In this document: positions 26,491 through 38,815 of the stretch, piece after piece | How the letters are laid out: the number at the start of each line of letters is the position of its first letter | How positions within the stretch are numbered: position 1 is the stretch's first letter | Origin: Numida meleagris | Lineage: Eukaryota; Chordata; Aves; Galliformes; Numididae | Assembly: GCF_002078875.1 (NCBI RefSeq) | Contig: NC_034412.1 | Span: 31,177,065-31,241,064 of the forward strand | Reading direction: 5' to 3' | DNA: 64,000 nucleotides | Notes under the pieces: generated by a model | Seen by the model: the letters and a program-made list of their open reading frames with translations, nothing else | What the model was told of the DNA's origin: nothing | Databases searched by the model: none | Made by a program: the position numbers and the translations under genes

Positions 26491-29400
26491 GTGACAAACA
26501 TTCCTTTAGACCTAGTAGTAACTTGTTCTTGTGCACTTAGTAAATTGAGATGCTAGCATATAATATTTCTGTCATTTTCTACACTGATCAGCCTCCTTGA
26601 CTAGTAAACATGATCATAGTAAGTTCAATGTAAAAATTGTTACCAACAAGTTCCTTCACTCTGAAGAAGTACTCTGCAAGACAAATTAGGTTCATTTAAG
26701 AAAGGTACTTTTTCCCTTGATTGCGGTCTTAATATTTTCCTCTAAATTTGCTGAGAAGGCATACATATTCTTGCTCATTGCCAGCCGAAATATTTTTCAC
26801 CAAATCAGATGAGTGATTTCAAAATATAGTTCAATGACCCTTGCTCTCTAAAATGATATATGCGTTTAGATTTGTGAAATAAATGATTTTGCATAATTCC
26901 ACATTTTTTCCTTTACTTTCTATAATGGAAGCAAGAAAAAAATCTTCTACAGTTGTATAAAATCTTGATGAAACAAGACATGAGAGAAGCAATGTGTTAT
27001 TTCAGTATATAACTTGGTTATTTAAAAATGAAATCTATAATAATTGGACAGAAACATCAAAATAATGTCAAGGATTTTCAAGTGTTAAAACATGTTCTTT
27101 TTAAAGCAAAAATTAGTAGCAGAATTTTACTTTAATGGTCAATAGTGGAGTTCTATTACTTTAGGGAATAGATAATGCCTTGTAAAACACCTAACTAGTG
27201 CAAATATGTCACGTTTCTATGAGGATAGAGTACTAGCTGCTTATATTTTGGCTTCAAACTTCAGGAGAAGAGGAAAAACATGAAAAAGCAAAATACCATA
27301 ATATCCTCTTCCAACAAACAAAAAAAAACAGGCAGTAATTTCAAATCAACGGTATCTCTAATGTTGACTGCAGCAAGACTTTCAGAAACAAGCTTTTGTC
27401 ACTGTCTGAATACATACCAGTTTCCTGAGACTGCATTTGCATAGCACCTGGTACCACTGGGATGCATAATGGAATTACTTACATAAGAGTGGGATAACTA
27501 GTTCTCATGTATGAAAGCCTAAATATATAAATCTTTGTTACATGTATCTTTGTTACAGACTTTTCTTTTTTGTAGGAACTTTGCATATATAGTCAATGAA
27601 TGTTTGTTCCAAAAGTACATTACCTATCAAAAATTTTTAAAAAATATTTTTGCTGGAAATAACTGGTAAGTAAATAATATTTTTTAATACTAGAGCATCC
27701 AACAAGGTAACTCATAAAAGCAGAAAGATGACTATCTGAAAATATAACCACAGAAAAAAAACTAATCTCTTCATATCAGCTATATTTCAGTGAGAAGAAC
27801 TAACATACAGAGGCTAGTCTGTTTGTAGACACATTATTTTGTTGAGATGTGGCTTAAAAGCTTTACTGGCATATTTTCCTCAACTCCAAATATTAACGTT
27901 GTCAGATTATGAATCAATTCTCTTTAACCATCTTCATTGCCAAAATAACTCAATCCCCAAACATGTAAACATGGAACTTAAAAACAAAAAAACCTGGTTT
28001 TCAAAATAATATTTTCATACTTATTCTTATTTCTGAATTAGTTATACAAATTGAATCTTTTCAAGCCTGTCTCTGAATCCATATAGTAAAGCAACTTCTA
28101 TCAGAAGTAATTCCACTCAAAAAAAAATATGAATTAATTCAAATATCAATAAATTTAGGGAAACCCCAGAGGGATGTGTACAAGTCATAAATGATCACAC
28201 CAGTCCCTTCTGTTCTTAAAGTGTATGAATCCTGAAATCTGAAAACCTAGCTTAAAAAATAAGGGAATCTCACAAATAATGCTTAGTAAAGCTCCCAAAT
28301 GTACCTACACTCGTGCAAAATTGAATTATCAGCAATCTGCCACTAAGGTTGTGAGAATTGTAGGTGACTGCTATTTACGCAGGTTTTTCTAGTTAAGTGC
28401 TATGATATGAGATTCACTAAGACAGAAGCTGTGCTACTAGTTGCAGTTGAATTAGTTGTGGGTTGTTTTTTCAAGATAAAAGTCTTCTGTATGCAATTAC
28501 AAAACTTGTTGAGCCTTTGACTCAGTTTTAGGAGTATACTGCTAATGAATTATGATGTCTGTAGTAGTTATGGTTAGAATGGTGTTTCTGTGTTTGAGGG
28601 GAAAAATAGTGTGTGTTTTTTCTAGCAGAAGTTTTATTTCCTTCATTTGCCTGATACTTGGAATGATAATTAAAAACTGCTTGGAGGTTGGGTTAATCAA
28701 GAGAATCTTGGTTATAGGCAGAAGATAGAGCAAATAGAGATATGCTATGAGTATGCCACATATAACATAGCTAAAATGGTAGATAATGTTATATAGGAGA
28801 AGATACTACATATTCCATAACATTCTGAACATGTAGGAGAAGTGAGCTAGACTGAAGATAGACTTACTGAAATATTGATGTAATTATATCCTGTAGAATT
28901 AAGCTGTTCAAAGAAACTGGGCTGACACTGTAGATCCACGGCTTTACAGAACTCACAGATTTCTCTTAAATTGCAAGACGCTGCTCTTTATCATAACTAC
29001 ATGCCAAATAGGAAGAGAGGAACAGTCTTAATGAGAAAGATGACAATTCATCTTGTTCATCACATATCGAGGAGAGTTTTTTAATGGTGTTTTAGAAACT
29101 GCTATTCATCCTCATTTTATTTGATTTGAGATTTAGGCGATCCATCTGTGTTACTGATATTTCTGTAATCTGAACTGCATTTTTTATAGCGTTTAGATGA
29201 TTTGTGTTGCCTTTCATCATGTTGTACTTCTGTTGTGTTCTCTGGCTAGTTTATTATTAGCTTCAATAACATGCCATTATAGAGCTTTCATTCCACTTAC
29301 ACTGAAAAATATCACAAGAAAAAAAAAGGAAAAACTCTCAAGCAGTGTTTAGATCTAAGACCAAGGACAAGCTCCCTAATGAAGGACAGATGAAAGACAT

Positions 29401-31106
29401 GATCAGTATAAAAGTCTGTTACTGTCTTTGACTAGGATGTCCAATTGTGAGGCAAAATCTTTGTGAGGAATTTGACATACCCTACCTGCAGGATAGAATT
29501 TAAACTGCTTCACCCCACAGTGATCAAATGATTGCTGATGGAGAATTATTAATGGGATCATTGCCACAGATTCATTTGAGTTAACCTTTAGTTTGAAGAT
29601 ACAAAAGGGAAAACATTTCACCATAAGGACAGTCACAGGCTGATGCTTCTTTTTAGAAGCAGGTTAATCATATTGCCACATCTTAAAAACAGAGCTCAAG
29701 GGGAAAATATTTCTACTCTGAGGAAATACAATCTATTCTTTCAGCCAAGTTTCTATAGGGAAAAAATGAGATGAGTAATAAAATCTGGGTGTTTATGGTC
29801 ATTAAAATTCAACTACCATTTCAGTAAATGGTTTGCAACCAGTGGAAATTTATGTGAAAAGATGATTATATGTTAATTATAAAAATATAATTTAATTATG
29901 CATGTGATTTATATAGTCATTATAAAAAAATATGCTAACCTGACATTGTATTCATAATGGGATCTATATTTTACTTGTAAAATTAAAAGCTACTCTGAAA
30001 AAACTAAAAAACTTTCAAGTGTGAAAATACAGTCTGTGTTCATGTGTATTAATAACATTTTTACGTATAGGAAATACCGAATGGGTGACTGCATGCCTAT
30101 TAGTCTGCTCTTGATATCATGCAGGACTAAAGAGTGAATTTTAATGGAAAGAATAATTAGTAATGTGAAGGAAGGAATATAAGATAACATTGTGTGGGCT
30201 TCACTGAATGCATCTAATATACTGAAAAAATAAAAGGTGACGTCAACATAACTCTGTAGTATTAATGTTATTTGGCCATGGGAAAGTCAAATGTAGACTT
30301 TGGAAATCTTGTTTTCCACGTATATTGAGGGGTATTAATGTTAAATTCACAACTTCATCTCTGTTATGATGATGAGAATTTCCATTTGCAGTTTAGAAGT
30401 GGGTACTTAGTATAGGTCCATGTATGCCTAAAAATAAATGGCAAAAACAGATTTACATGCACAAAAATCAGTTATCTTAATGGATAAATTATTTTACCTG
30501 AAAAGAGAGGATATGATAGAAACTATTTGCTTGAGGTAATTGCCAATCATAAAGCAGTACCTAAAGATTATAAAGTCTAAGGAGATATGCAAAGTAGATT
30601 AAATTGAGCAAAAAAAAAACACAACCAAACTTAAATGTAATGTCAGGAATCAATTCTTAATGAAGTTTCAGTTTTTTTCCTGGTAGATTGGCACTATATC
30701 TTTTCCTTTGGTAATTCAGAATAAAGCACTCATATTTGCTGTAGAGAGCAATTTTATATTTTCAAGGTGATGTACAATATGATCTAATAAGCTTTTTCTC
30801 ATCAGTAATTTCTTATTGTGGCATATTAATCTGGTGATTTGGAAAATTGAAAATAGAATTGCAAACAAGATTAATACTTGGGTTGAATTTGATTCATATT
30901 TTTGCTTTTACTGCTCATGACACATCTTTAATTATGGTCTTGTGCATTTGCTGAGAATTATACTTCTCTTTAAAGTATATCAATAAGGCATTGACCTGTA
31001 ACAATCATAGAATATTCAGTCAATTGGTTAAGGTAGGAGATGAAGTACTTAAAGGAAAGAAGCCTCTCACGACTGTCAAGAAATACATATTTGTATCCCT
31101 GTATTA
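26491..31106. other. About 4.6 kb of unique AT-rich DNA
   Basis: No gene or clear repeat was recognised. A minus-strand open frame at 28542-28733 was considered as a mitochondrial insertion and rejected. Confidence 0.5.
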
Positions 31107-31108
31107 TA

Positions 31109-32404
31109 CGAGGGCTGCTCTGAAAGTAATGCCTCCTATTTCATTGTTTGCCCAAGATGTCAGAGAAGGACGTTGGTGGTATGGTTGAACATTCCTGAAA
31201 ATACTCAGTTCCATTTTGTTGTCATGTGACAGATGGCAGCAGAGGGGCAGTCAGACAAAATGAAGTCTGACATGGAGGAGCATATGAAGAAAAAAATGTC
31301 ACTGAATTCCTATATGCACAAAAAATTGCACCCACTGGCATTCATCAGTGGTTACTAAATGTTTCTGGATGTGAGGACAGTGAGGCAGTGGGTGGTGTGC
31401 TGGCAACAGCGATGTGATACATACACCACTTTCTGGCCACCCATGCACAGCTGTCACATCAGAAAATGAAGAGTGTTTCATTCAGCTCATCTGTGTGAAT
31501 CAGTAGATTAAAACCTGGGAACTGTGTACAGACCTGAATATTGGCTTCAGTACATTGGAAGTGATGGTGGCAATGTTGGATTATTGCAATGTTAGTGCTG
31601 GGTGGGTCCCGCAAATGCTCACCCAAGAAATGAAAGAACAATGTATGCAAGTTGGAAGAACACCTATTGAACCGATATAAGCTAAAGGTGAATTGCCTGG
31701 TTTGTATCATTAATAGTGGTGTGACTTTGTGTCACTAATCTGAACCAAAGTCAAAACAGCAGTCCGTTATGTGGTAGCATGTGAATTCCCCATCTAAGAA
31801 AAGTTTCAAGACAGCCCCCAGTAAGTAAAATGATGTGTGCTGTTTTCTGACATGGGAACTAAGTGATCATTCTGGATTTCCTGGAACTCAAACAAACCAC
31901 TAGTCCTGACCACAGCGTCATGACATAGACTCAGCTGAATGCTCAAATTTTCAGAGTCAAGCCAGAGAAGAAGTCTCACATTTCTCTTGCAATGTGATAA
32001 CTCCAGACCCCATAGCAGTTTGACTTCTGTGAAGCATGTTGCCAGTCTTGGCTGGACTGTCCTGCCACACCCACCGTATTGTCTGTATTTGGTGCCTTCT
32101 GACTTCCATCTGTTTGGGCTGATGAAAGATAGACTGTGTGGACTACATCTTTCCTAGCAACAATGCTGTCATACGTACGTAGCAGCTATGAAACAGAGGG
32201 TCACATCTGCATGTGTGGATTTTTACAAGTGCAGGCTCTTGTTCCTCACTCGTGAAAATGCATAGCTAATGGTGATGACTGTTTTGAAAAAATGGTGTTT
32301 TGTAGCTGAGAATTTCCTTTATCAAATAGTGTCATTGTGCTCTTTGTACCTGTTACCTTTTCCATGGAAATAAATAGGAGGCATTACTTCTGGAGAAACC
32401 GTTG
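31109..32404 (+). mobile_element. Near full-length mariner element, copy D (Galluhop-like)
   Basis: About 1.3 kb, the usual size of a complete mariner. The left end follows a TA (31107-31108) and reads cgagggctgctctgaaagta. The right end carries ataggaggcattacttctgg (near 32373-32392), so the inverted repeats are present. The right terminus is uncertain by about 4 bp (32404-32408). Unlike copies A-C, it keeps the transposase catalytic region, although the gene is broken by many stops and frameshifts. It belongs to the Tc1/mariner superfamily, which cuts and pastes at TA sites. This copy could be a relic of the autonomous relative of the short copies, but it is itself dead. Confidence 0.92.
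31939..32157 (+). pseudogene. Mariner transposase catalytic-domain remnant
   Basis: A 72-residue open frame inside copy D holds the signature C-terminal catalytic block of mariner transposases: CDNSRPH, then GWTVLPHPPY, then VPSDFHLF. The aspartate of CDN and that of PSD are separated by exactly 34 residues, the DD34D spacing that defines mariner. The first catalytic aspartate would lie upstream, near 31720, where the frame is broken and the residue cannot be assigned. Family members are about 340 residues long, so this is about one fifth of the protein. Just downstream, other short frames continue the C-terminus to about 32270. Confidence 0.88.
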
Positions 32405-32410
32405 TCCATA

Positions 32411-32682
32411 CATTTTTTTTATTTACAGCTCATCTCCCCTCATATGCTTGCGTACATCCACCTAGGACAGAAGGGAAAGACATTTCCTTTAGTATACTAA
32501 TATTTTTGTCTTCGGTGACAGCAGTTTCCTGGTGAAAAATGTGTGTTCAATGTGTCTTTATACCTGTCTTATATATGTAGCTATTTAGCTGCAGTGGTGG
32601 AGAACCTCCCGTGTTCAGCATTGATGCAAGCTACAAGTCTTAGGAAAGTAGTAAATCTTTTAACATTACTTTCATCAAGGTC
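32411..32682. other. Short unique spacer
   Basis: No feature was seen between the mariner element and the solo LTR. Confidence 0.5.
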
Positions 32683-32688
32683 CATGTC
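32683..32688. repeat. Left target site duplication (catgtc)
   Basis: Exact 6-bp match to 33046-33051 across the solo LTR. Confidence 0.88.
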
Positions 32689-32920
32689 TGTGGGGGAGAT
32701 TTAACAACAAAGAGCCCAACAGACTCTGGTAGATCTTATCTCTATGAGGCCTCCGGAGTCTGAAGACAGGGCTAAGGTGTAAACAGAATAGTCTTTAGTA
32801 CGCACAGCTAATGTGGTCACTTCTGGGATAGTTAAGCAACCCTTTGTTTGTTATCTACGTTGTTGTGAAGAACTTAAGGATAATTAACCGTGAGTGGATT
32901 TACTGCTTACGAGTGAAGGA

Positions 32921-32928
32921 TATATAAG
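32921..32928 (+). promoter_or_regulatory. LTR TATA box
   Basis: The sequence tatataag sits in the solo LTR, positioned as the U3 core promoter. Transcription, if any, would start about 25-30 bp downstream. Confidence 0.7.
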
Positions 32929-32943
32929 GTGTGTGTAAAACAC

Positions 32944-32949
32944 AATAAA
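32944..32949 (+). terminator. LTR polyadenylation signal AATAAA
   Basis: This canonical hexamer lies 15 bp after the TATA box of the same LTR, as in compact retroviral LTRs where it sits at the U3/R border. Confidence 0.65.
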
Positions 32950-32996
32950 GAGAACTTGCTATTAAGAGAACTTGCTATTATGAAAACTTGCTATTC
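32949..32996 (+). repeat. Three tandem 16-bp units inside the LTR
   Basis: The unit agagaacttgctatta occurs exactly at 32949-32964 and 32965-32980, and again with changes at 32981-32996 (tgaaaacttgctattc). Confidence 0.95.
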
Positions 32997-33045
32997 TGAT
33001 GCCACACTGACTGGGGGAATTCTGTAACGGGACCAAACGCCGACA

Positions 33046-33051
33046 CATGTC
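33046..33051. repeat. Right target site duplication (catgtc)
   Basis: Exact match to 32683-32688. Confidence 0.88.
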
Positions 33052-33256
33052 TATCGTCTATGTTTTTCAGAGTACATTACTCTAATGGGAAACTGCCCAA
33101 ACAAAAAGTGATTGAAGGAACTCTAATGCCTTAGTAAGAAAGGTTAATTAACTGGTTCTTCAGTCTTACATGTTTCACAGGCTGAAGTAGGTATATCTTC
33201 TGAAGTCCACACAGATCTCTGGACCTTTTCTTGTTATAAGCACAGGAGTAGTGGTT

Positions 33257-33257
<1 letters not shown>

Positions 33258-33290
<33 letters not shown>
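33258..33290. repeat. Poly-T tract (33 bases)
   Basis: An uninterrupted run of T, the longest homopolymer in the window. No adjoining SINE or processed-pseudogene body was recognised. Confidence 0.98.
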
Positions 33291-33291
<1 letters not shown>

Positions 33292-34343
33292 AGAGCCTCT
33301 GTGTTATTTCACCTTCTGAAACCTGTTCTGATTTGGGAAGCTTGATTTCCAGTGAAACTAATCAAGTCAGAGGGTAGTACATGCTGTCAGCTTCTGAAGG
33401 AGACAAGTCTGCCCTTGTGTCCATTTCTGGTCAGATTACCTGAAGCAAGGTCAACCTTCACAACGCTTACCAGATATGAGAGTAGGTTCTATAGAGAGCC
33501 TATTTTGAGTCTTTGGTTCCTGCTTTTTTTTTTTTCATGGCTAGCGGTTACAGAGTTTACATGAAAGAAATCACACAGCAGTTGGTTAAAAATGAAAAAC
33601 GCTTTAGTTATTGTCTGTTCTGAAGTGTCTTAAAAAGTCTTAATTTCAAGAAGGAGGCTGCTTAATGCTTTTTCACATTCGAGACTATTGAAGGATTCTC
33701 AAATTAGCAACCCGTAAAGCTAAGTAGTCCTAATCAGTTGTCGTTTTAGAAAATCCTTTTGTATGTGTTATTTTAGGATCTCGGCAATAAAGAACGCATT
33801 TAAATGTGTTCAGCTTCTAGGGCAGGCAGAGTAATTGTTTTCTTGCAGAGACTGTGAAAATATCTTGAGAGTATAGATGGCACTATATGCTCAGAAACAG
33901 AAAAGTGGGTATATATATTTTATCTAGGATGAGAGTGGAAAGCAACTTTAGGTTGGTATTTTTTTTCAGAGCTGAAAAAAATGAGGCTGAGGATGAATGC
34001 ACCAGCAACATCAAGAGCAATGGTTAGAGAAATAAGCACCTCAATCAGTTTGTGACAGTTTTAAAAATGCATTATTCCTCAGAACTAAAAGAAAGTTATG
34101 TGCTTTCCATCACAGGAAGACTTCTTGGTTTTGTTCAAGAAGTCTTACGTTTCTTGTATTCACTTGTATATGTGACTCAATCCAGTTCTATGCTTTTATT
34201 TCTGTCATTTATACTCCATGAAATACTTTGTTGCTCTTTCTGAGAAAATCACTTTTGGCTTCTTTTGTGGTGACCACTTTTCCTCAAGCATTTTACTGAA
34301 GCGTCTTGCTTGTCCAACATCTTCATGGATTCCATTATAACTT

Positions 34344-34364
34344 AAAAAAAAAAAAAAAAAAAAA
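34344..34364. repeat. Poly-A tract (21 bases)
   Basis: An uninterrupted A run with no recognisable retroposed body on its left. Confidence 0.97.
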
Positions 34365-36650
34365 GGAGAAAAAGCATATAATGATCACAGGGTGTTATCA
34401 AAAACATTCCCTGCTTACCATTTGTCAATTCTGATTGCCTCTTCAGGGAGGTTATGTCTCACAGACAAACCGTAACATCTGAGGACCGACAGACTTTAGG
34501 AGGTACTCTGTTTTGTTCTTGTATAAAGCAGCATAAATTATCCGGTGGCTTAGTGCAGGTCATGTGCCCTACCTGTGTTCAGAGTTGTTATGGTTCTTAA
34601 CGTTAGTTCTTCCTTTTTGTCCTCCTGTGCCTTCTGAAGATGGAATGCTTTTACTTTTTATCAAGTTGTCCCCGGGAAAAAAAAGATTCCTTCAACTATG
34701 GGTATATGTCAGCTCTCTGATTCATGTCTTGTCTCATATGTCAATTTTTATAAGTTTATTTTTCTAAACTCTCAGCTGTGTTCTTCGTAGGAGCATTTCA
34801 TGTATTTACAGGAGGTGTGGGATAGAGAGAGAAAATGAGAATGAATTCTGAATAAAGCTGAGCAATTTTCTAATCATATCTAGATTTTTTTTTTTTACCT
34901 TTTTAAAATACTAGCTTTACTTTAAACTACAGAAAGTTATTCTAGTTAGAAGAAATAATTAGCATCCAACTATCTGTCAATAGCTTCAATGACTGAAGTA
35001 CAGCAGGTTGCTAATGGTTCTTAATTGTCTCGGTTGGCTTCTGGAGACAGCTCTTCTTTGTCTCTCTGGTCAAAGTCCATGCTCAGAATGCAAAAGGTAT
35101 TTTAATATATGAAAGATAAATACAAGTCTAAAAGATCTGTCTCCAAGGCTAGTTGATTGTTTTGAATGTTTATGAAGCAATTTAAATCCTGGTAATGTGA
35201 TGGAGATTTACTTCGACTAGCCTACTGAGCTTCCAGATTTAACTGCAGCATATTTTATCCTTGTTTACAGCTCTCAGAAAAATGACTGAAGTTCAGTAGA
35301 TGCAATTGGCTAAGGATTAATTGCCATAATATGGCTAAGTGAGCATAATTTATAGAATCTATATGAATTCTCTGGTGGCTTAGGCTTGAAGACGTTGTTC
35401 TAAATTTATCATGCTCTTACTTCAATGCTACATAGAAAAGAAGATTGTATAGACATGCACAGTGTTCTCCCTCCATTTCTTGGTATGCTCTTCCATGCTT
35501 TTAGTATGTTAAAAATTCCATTATTGGCATTTTTTGGTGGCCAATCCACCCAACCAACATAAGCCATCCACCACTCCTGAAGCTATTAAATACGTAGAGG
35601 GAAAAAGCCTATATGTTGTATTCTTGTTAAGCTTGTAAACAGTGATTAATACAGACTTGTAAATTTTTTTATATTGCTGCTACACCTGCTGATTCATCAT
35701 ACTAAATTTTCATTAATGTGTGTTACTATCTGTTATGGATGTGAAGAGAACCATGAAAAAGAGATGCAGTTTCAAAAGAATGGTGGTGTCTTCCTGCATT
35801 TGCGAACAAAAGAAAATAAGCTGTCAGAATTCTCTTGCATTTGGATAATTTGCCTCAGATTTCCAGTTAGATTTTTATGAATCCCACACAATGCTGATGG
35901 AGGTCAGCGCAGTATTTTAACAGTGTGGCAGGAGATATTTTGTCTACAAATGAGAAACCAATCATCTTCCTCCCCTGTAGTATTTCACTTTTTCACATGC
36001 AATTCTATAGTCAGCACAATGTTGTTTATTTTTGATAGGAGGATTAAATTTCCTTCATGCTATTTCCTGTATTTTCAAATGCCTGTAAAACTTGAAAATT
36101 CACTTTAGAAATTGTTAGACAGGTTAGATTATGGATTAAAGATAGTTAGCAAGTGGGAAGGCATGGGAAGAATTTAATTCTAGCATGTATACTTTCACTT
36201 TAAGCTTGGTAGTGAAAAAATTGATGTATGTTTTTTTGTTGTTAAGTTTTACATTAAATAGTTTGTTGTCATATTCAGAGATTTGGTGTAATGGTGAAGA
36301 CAGTTTTGCCATTTGTGAACAGTAACAGTATAAGTAGAAAAAATTAACTAGCTTATATAGGTTTAAAAGGCTGTTATGTTTTTGGGTGCATGGGGAGAAT
36401 CTTGATTGTATTGTATTGAAGTTGTTAGAGATTTTACAAGTACCTTCAGAAAGGTTTTCAATAAAAGCTACTGGATGAAAAAATATTTAAGAACAGCCAA
36501 CAGATGACTGGGATTTATTGCAGGTCTACTCAGGTTAATCCATTAACTGATTAGGTCACTTAATGTCTGTGTCCATTGTAAAAGAGTATTATTATTTTCT
36601 TGACACAGTCTAACAGTGTTCTCTGTATAAGTATTTGTGAACTTTTTGAT

Positions 36651-36696
36651 GAATCATAGAATTGTTCAGGTTGGAAAAGACATTCAAGATCATGAA
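36651..36696 (-). mobile_element. CR1 LINE, very short 3' tail
   Basis: About 45 bp matching the antisense CR1 end (aatcatagaattgttcagg, then ttggaaaagacattcaagat). It is an extreme 5' truncation. Confidence 0.8.
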
Positions 36697-37399
36697 AACA
36701 TATAACATATGAAAGCTAGCTCTTAACTTAATACACCCTTCAGTTACTATGTTTGTAAAATCACAGTAATGATTGTGTATGTCAAATTATGTACTAGTTA
36801 CTTAATTTTCCTGACTTGCTTTGAAAATCAGCTAATAATTCTTTCTTTTTCTGTGCAAAGTATACCAATAATAAGTATTTGTACACAATACAATTGAAGT
36901 AGTTTTATGAATTCAACCTTAATTATTTCAGTGTTTGTCTCTTCAACTAACATTGTCTTGAGCATGATGAAAACTTCAACTGTTAAATAGGTGAATTATT
37001 TTACATAGTTTTCTACTGGGATAATTAAAACTTCTTTACAGATTGAGCCACTGTAAGAATCTAAGTGAATGCCAGTATTTAAATCAGTATTCAATCTGGA
37101 TATTTAAAAGTCCTTTTCAGAACCTTTTTTTTTTTGTTTTGGAACTCTGTCTTAAATTTAATGAAGAAAGAAAAAACCACCACCACCTCCAAACTTACTT
37201 ATCAACTAAAATGGTGCTTTATTTCTATTGGAAAGTCAAGGAGCAAGGCAAATATCACTGTCACAACTCTGGACTTTTCTACAGAACTGTTTTTGACCTA
37301 TTCAGGGATTTGCTTGGAAGAATCCCATTGAAGAGAAGAGGCATTCAGGACATTTAGTTGATTTTCTAGTGCAAGAATGCTCTATCTTTGGAGATTCAT

Positions 37400-37513
37400 A
37401 ACCTGAATGGGAAGGGCCTTGTGCAGCCTCTTCCAGTTGATCCCAGTTTTAACAGGAAAATTGATCTACGTGACCTCCTAAGGTCCTTTCCAACCCCAAC
37501 TAGTCTATGATTC
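37400..37513 (+). mobile_element. CR1 LINE, 3' tail fragment
   Basis: Sense CR1 3' UTR (gtgcagcctcttccagttga near 37421; gacctcctaaggtcctttcc near 37470) ends in tctatgattcc. Its left limit is unclear; weaker similarity may begin near 37300. Confidence 0.85.
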
Positions 37514-38394
37514 CACATCATCCTTCCTAAATACAGCTTCGTTTCATTGCAGCTGATATTTCCAATGTCTATCGTGTAATAGAATTTACTGTATACAAGA
37601 CAATGTTACTGTATATGAGGATAGTCGTATGTCAGTGAGCTTTAATGAAGATGACAACTTAACTCTAATTTCAGGAGACATTCCTAAATTTTCCTGTGAT
37701 CCTTCCTCTAGACATTATGTGGAATGTTCAGAATCTGAACATTATAGGACTTTTCTGAAATAACATTGTGCTGAAAACTTACACTACGTCACCTAGTAGC
37801 CTTTGAAAACTGATAGGAAACTTTTTAAAGGTGATAGCATACATGCTGTTGATATTAATGGGAGTTTAGTATGTTTGTCAAGAGGAGGAAAAATCATAAT
37901 GTATATGGGTAGGTTATAAAAATATTCATAAGAATTCATAACAAGTATATTATAAGTACAGTCAGCATATGCACATCATATTCCAAATGCATCATTGATA
38001 TACTTATAACTATAGATAAATATAAGAAGAAATTGAATAAAAAAAGGTGATAGCAAACTTAAGTCTGTCTCTGATAACCACTGCCTGTGTTATGATGATA
38101 TTTATGAATTTATGCTATTGAAAAAAACCTGAAGACCAATTCAAAAGAATTAGGTCATTTTGCACAGATTTCAGAGAAATTTTATACTACTATTTTTCCT
38201 TCTCTGGCAGTGGGAAAACACAGTAAATTTTTTATTACATCACTTTAAAATAAATAAATAAAACATTCCAGGATTTTGTAATCTGTTGCTCCATTTTTCA
38301 ATGTTTTTCAATTTTGTCACAGAGAAACCACAGGCAGGAAGAGTCGTCCATCTCACTCTGCAAATATATTAAATGTAATCTAAATTCTAACTAA
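37514..38394. other. Unique AT-rich DNA
   Basis: No feature was recognised in this stretch. Confidence 0.5.
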
Positions 38395-38815
38395 TCCTAA
38401 CCCTACCGAATGTGCATCCAGCCTGTTCTTCACACCTTTGAATAAGGATGGTTTCCTCTAATGCCTAACACTGTTATAATGAGAAAGTGTTCTCAATGTC
38501 ATATTGAAGGCATTTTTAGTTGTACATAAATCCTTCTTCTCCTCCAGGTACCATAGAGAACAATTAAATTGCAACTTTTATAACAGACTTGTAATGGTGG
38601 AAGACTTCATGTCTTCCACTGATTGTGTGTTTTTCTAGACTGAAGAAACTAATCCTTCAGTCATTCTTGTCATGAAAAAAACTTACAGCTTTTGCTACTT
38701 TTATTGTATTTCTGAAGATGTTTTCCAGTTTGTTAATTTCTTTTCTGAAACATAATGCCTAGCTTAAGCCCAGTATCCTAGGTAGGATTTAAAAATTGAG
38801 TGGATAAATGCATTA
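38395..38815 (-). mobile_element. Old, highly diverged CR1-type LINE fragment
   Basis: Antisense sequence with the layout of older amniote CR1s. The segment catccagcctgttcttcac near 38414 is followed by ggatggtttcctctaatgcc near 38447, gactgaagaaactaatcctt near 38639, and ttctgaaacataatgcctag near 38743, where a CR1 would read the C-terminal end of ORF2. Divergence is much greater than in the other CR1 copies here, so it is probably an older insertion. The assignment rests on word order by eye, and both ends are approximate. Confidence 0.55.

Larger units (their letters stand above)
32689..33045 (+). mobile_element. Solo LTR of alpharetrovirus/ERVK-like type
   Basis: A 357-bp LTR starts TGTGGGGGAG and ends GCCGACA, flanked by the perfect 6-bp duplication catgtc. 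A TATA box (tatataag, 32921-32928) is followed only 15 bp later by the polyadenylation signal AATAAA (32944-32949). This compact layout, the 6-bp duplication and the size of about 350 bp are features of avian alpharetroviral LTRs (ALV/EAV relatives) and of ERVK-type LTRs. Three tandem 16-bp units begin at the AATAAA and occupy the start of the R-U5 part. No internal retroviral sequence remains beside it, so it is a solo LTR. The exact family was not identified. Confidence 0.9.
33052..36650. other. Unique AT-rich DNA with homopolymers
   Basis: Contains a 33-T run (33258-33290) and a 21-A run (34344-34364). No gene was recognised. The stretch near 35130-35380 is repeat-free and mixed in composition, but nothing more can be said of it. 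Confidence 0.5.

Noticed and set aside
28542..28733. Isoleucine/threonine-rich minus-strand frame that looked like a mitochondrial ND gene (NUMT)
   Set aside because: I could not match it to any mitochondrial gene, and the composition is explained by AT-rich DNA.
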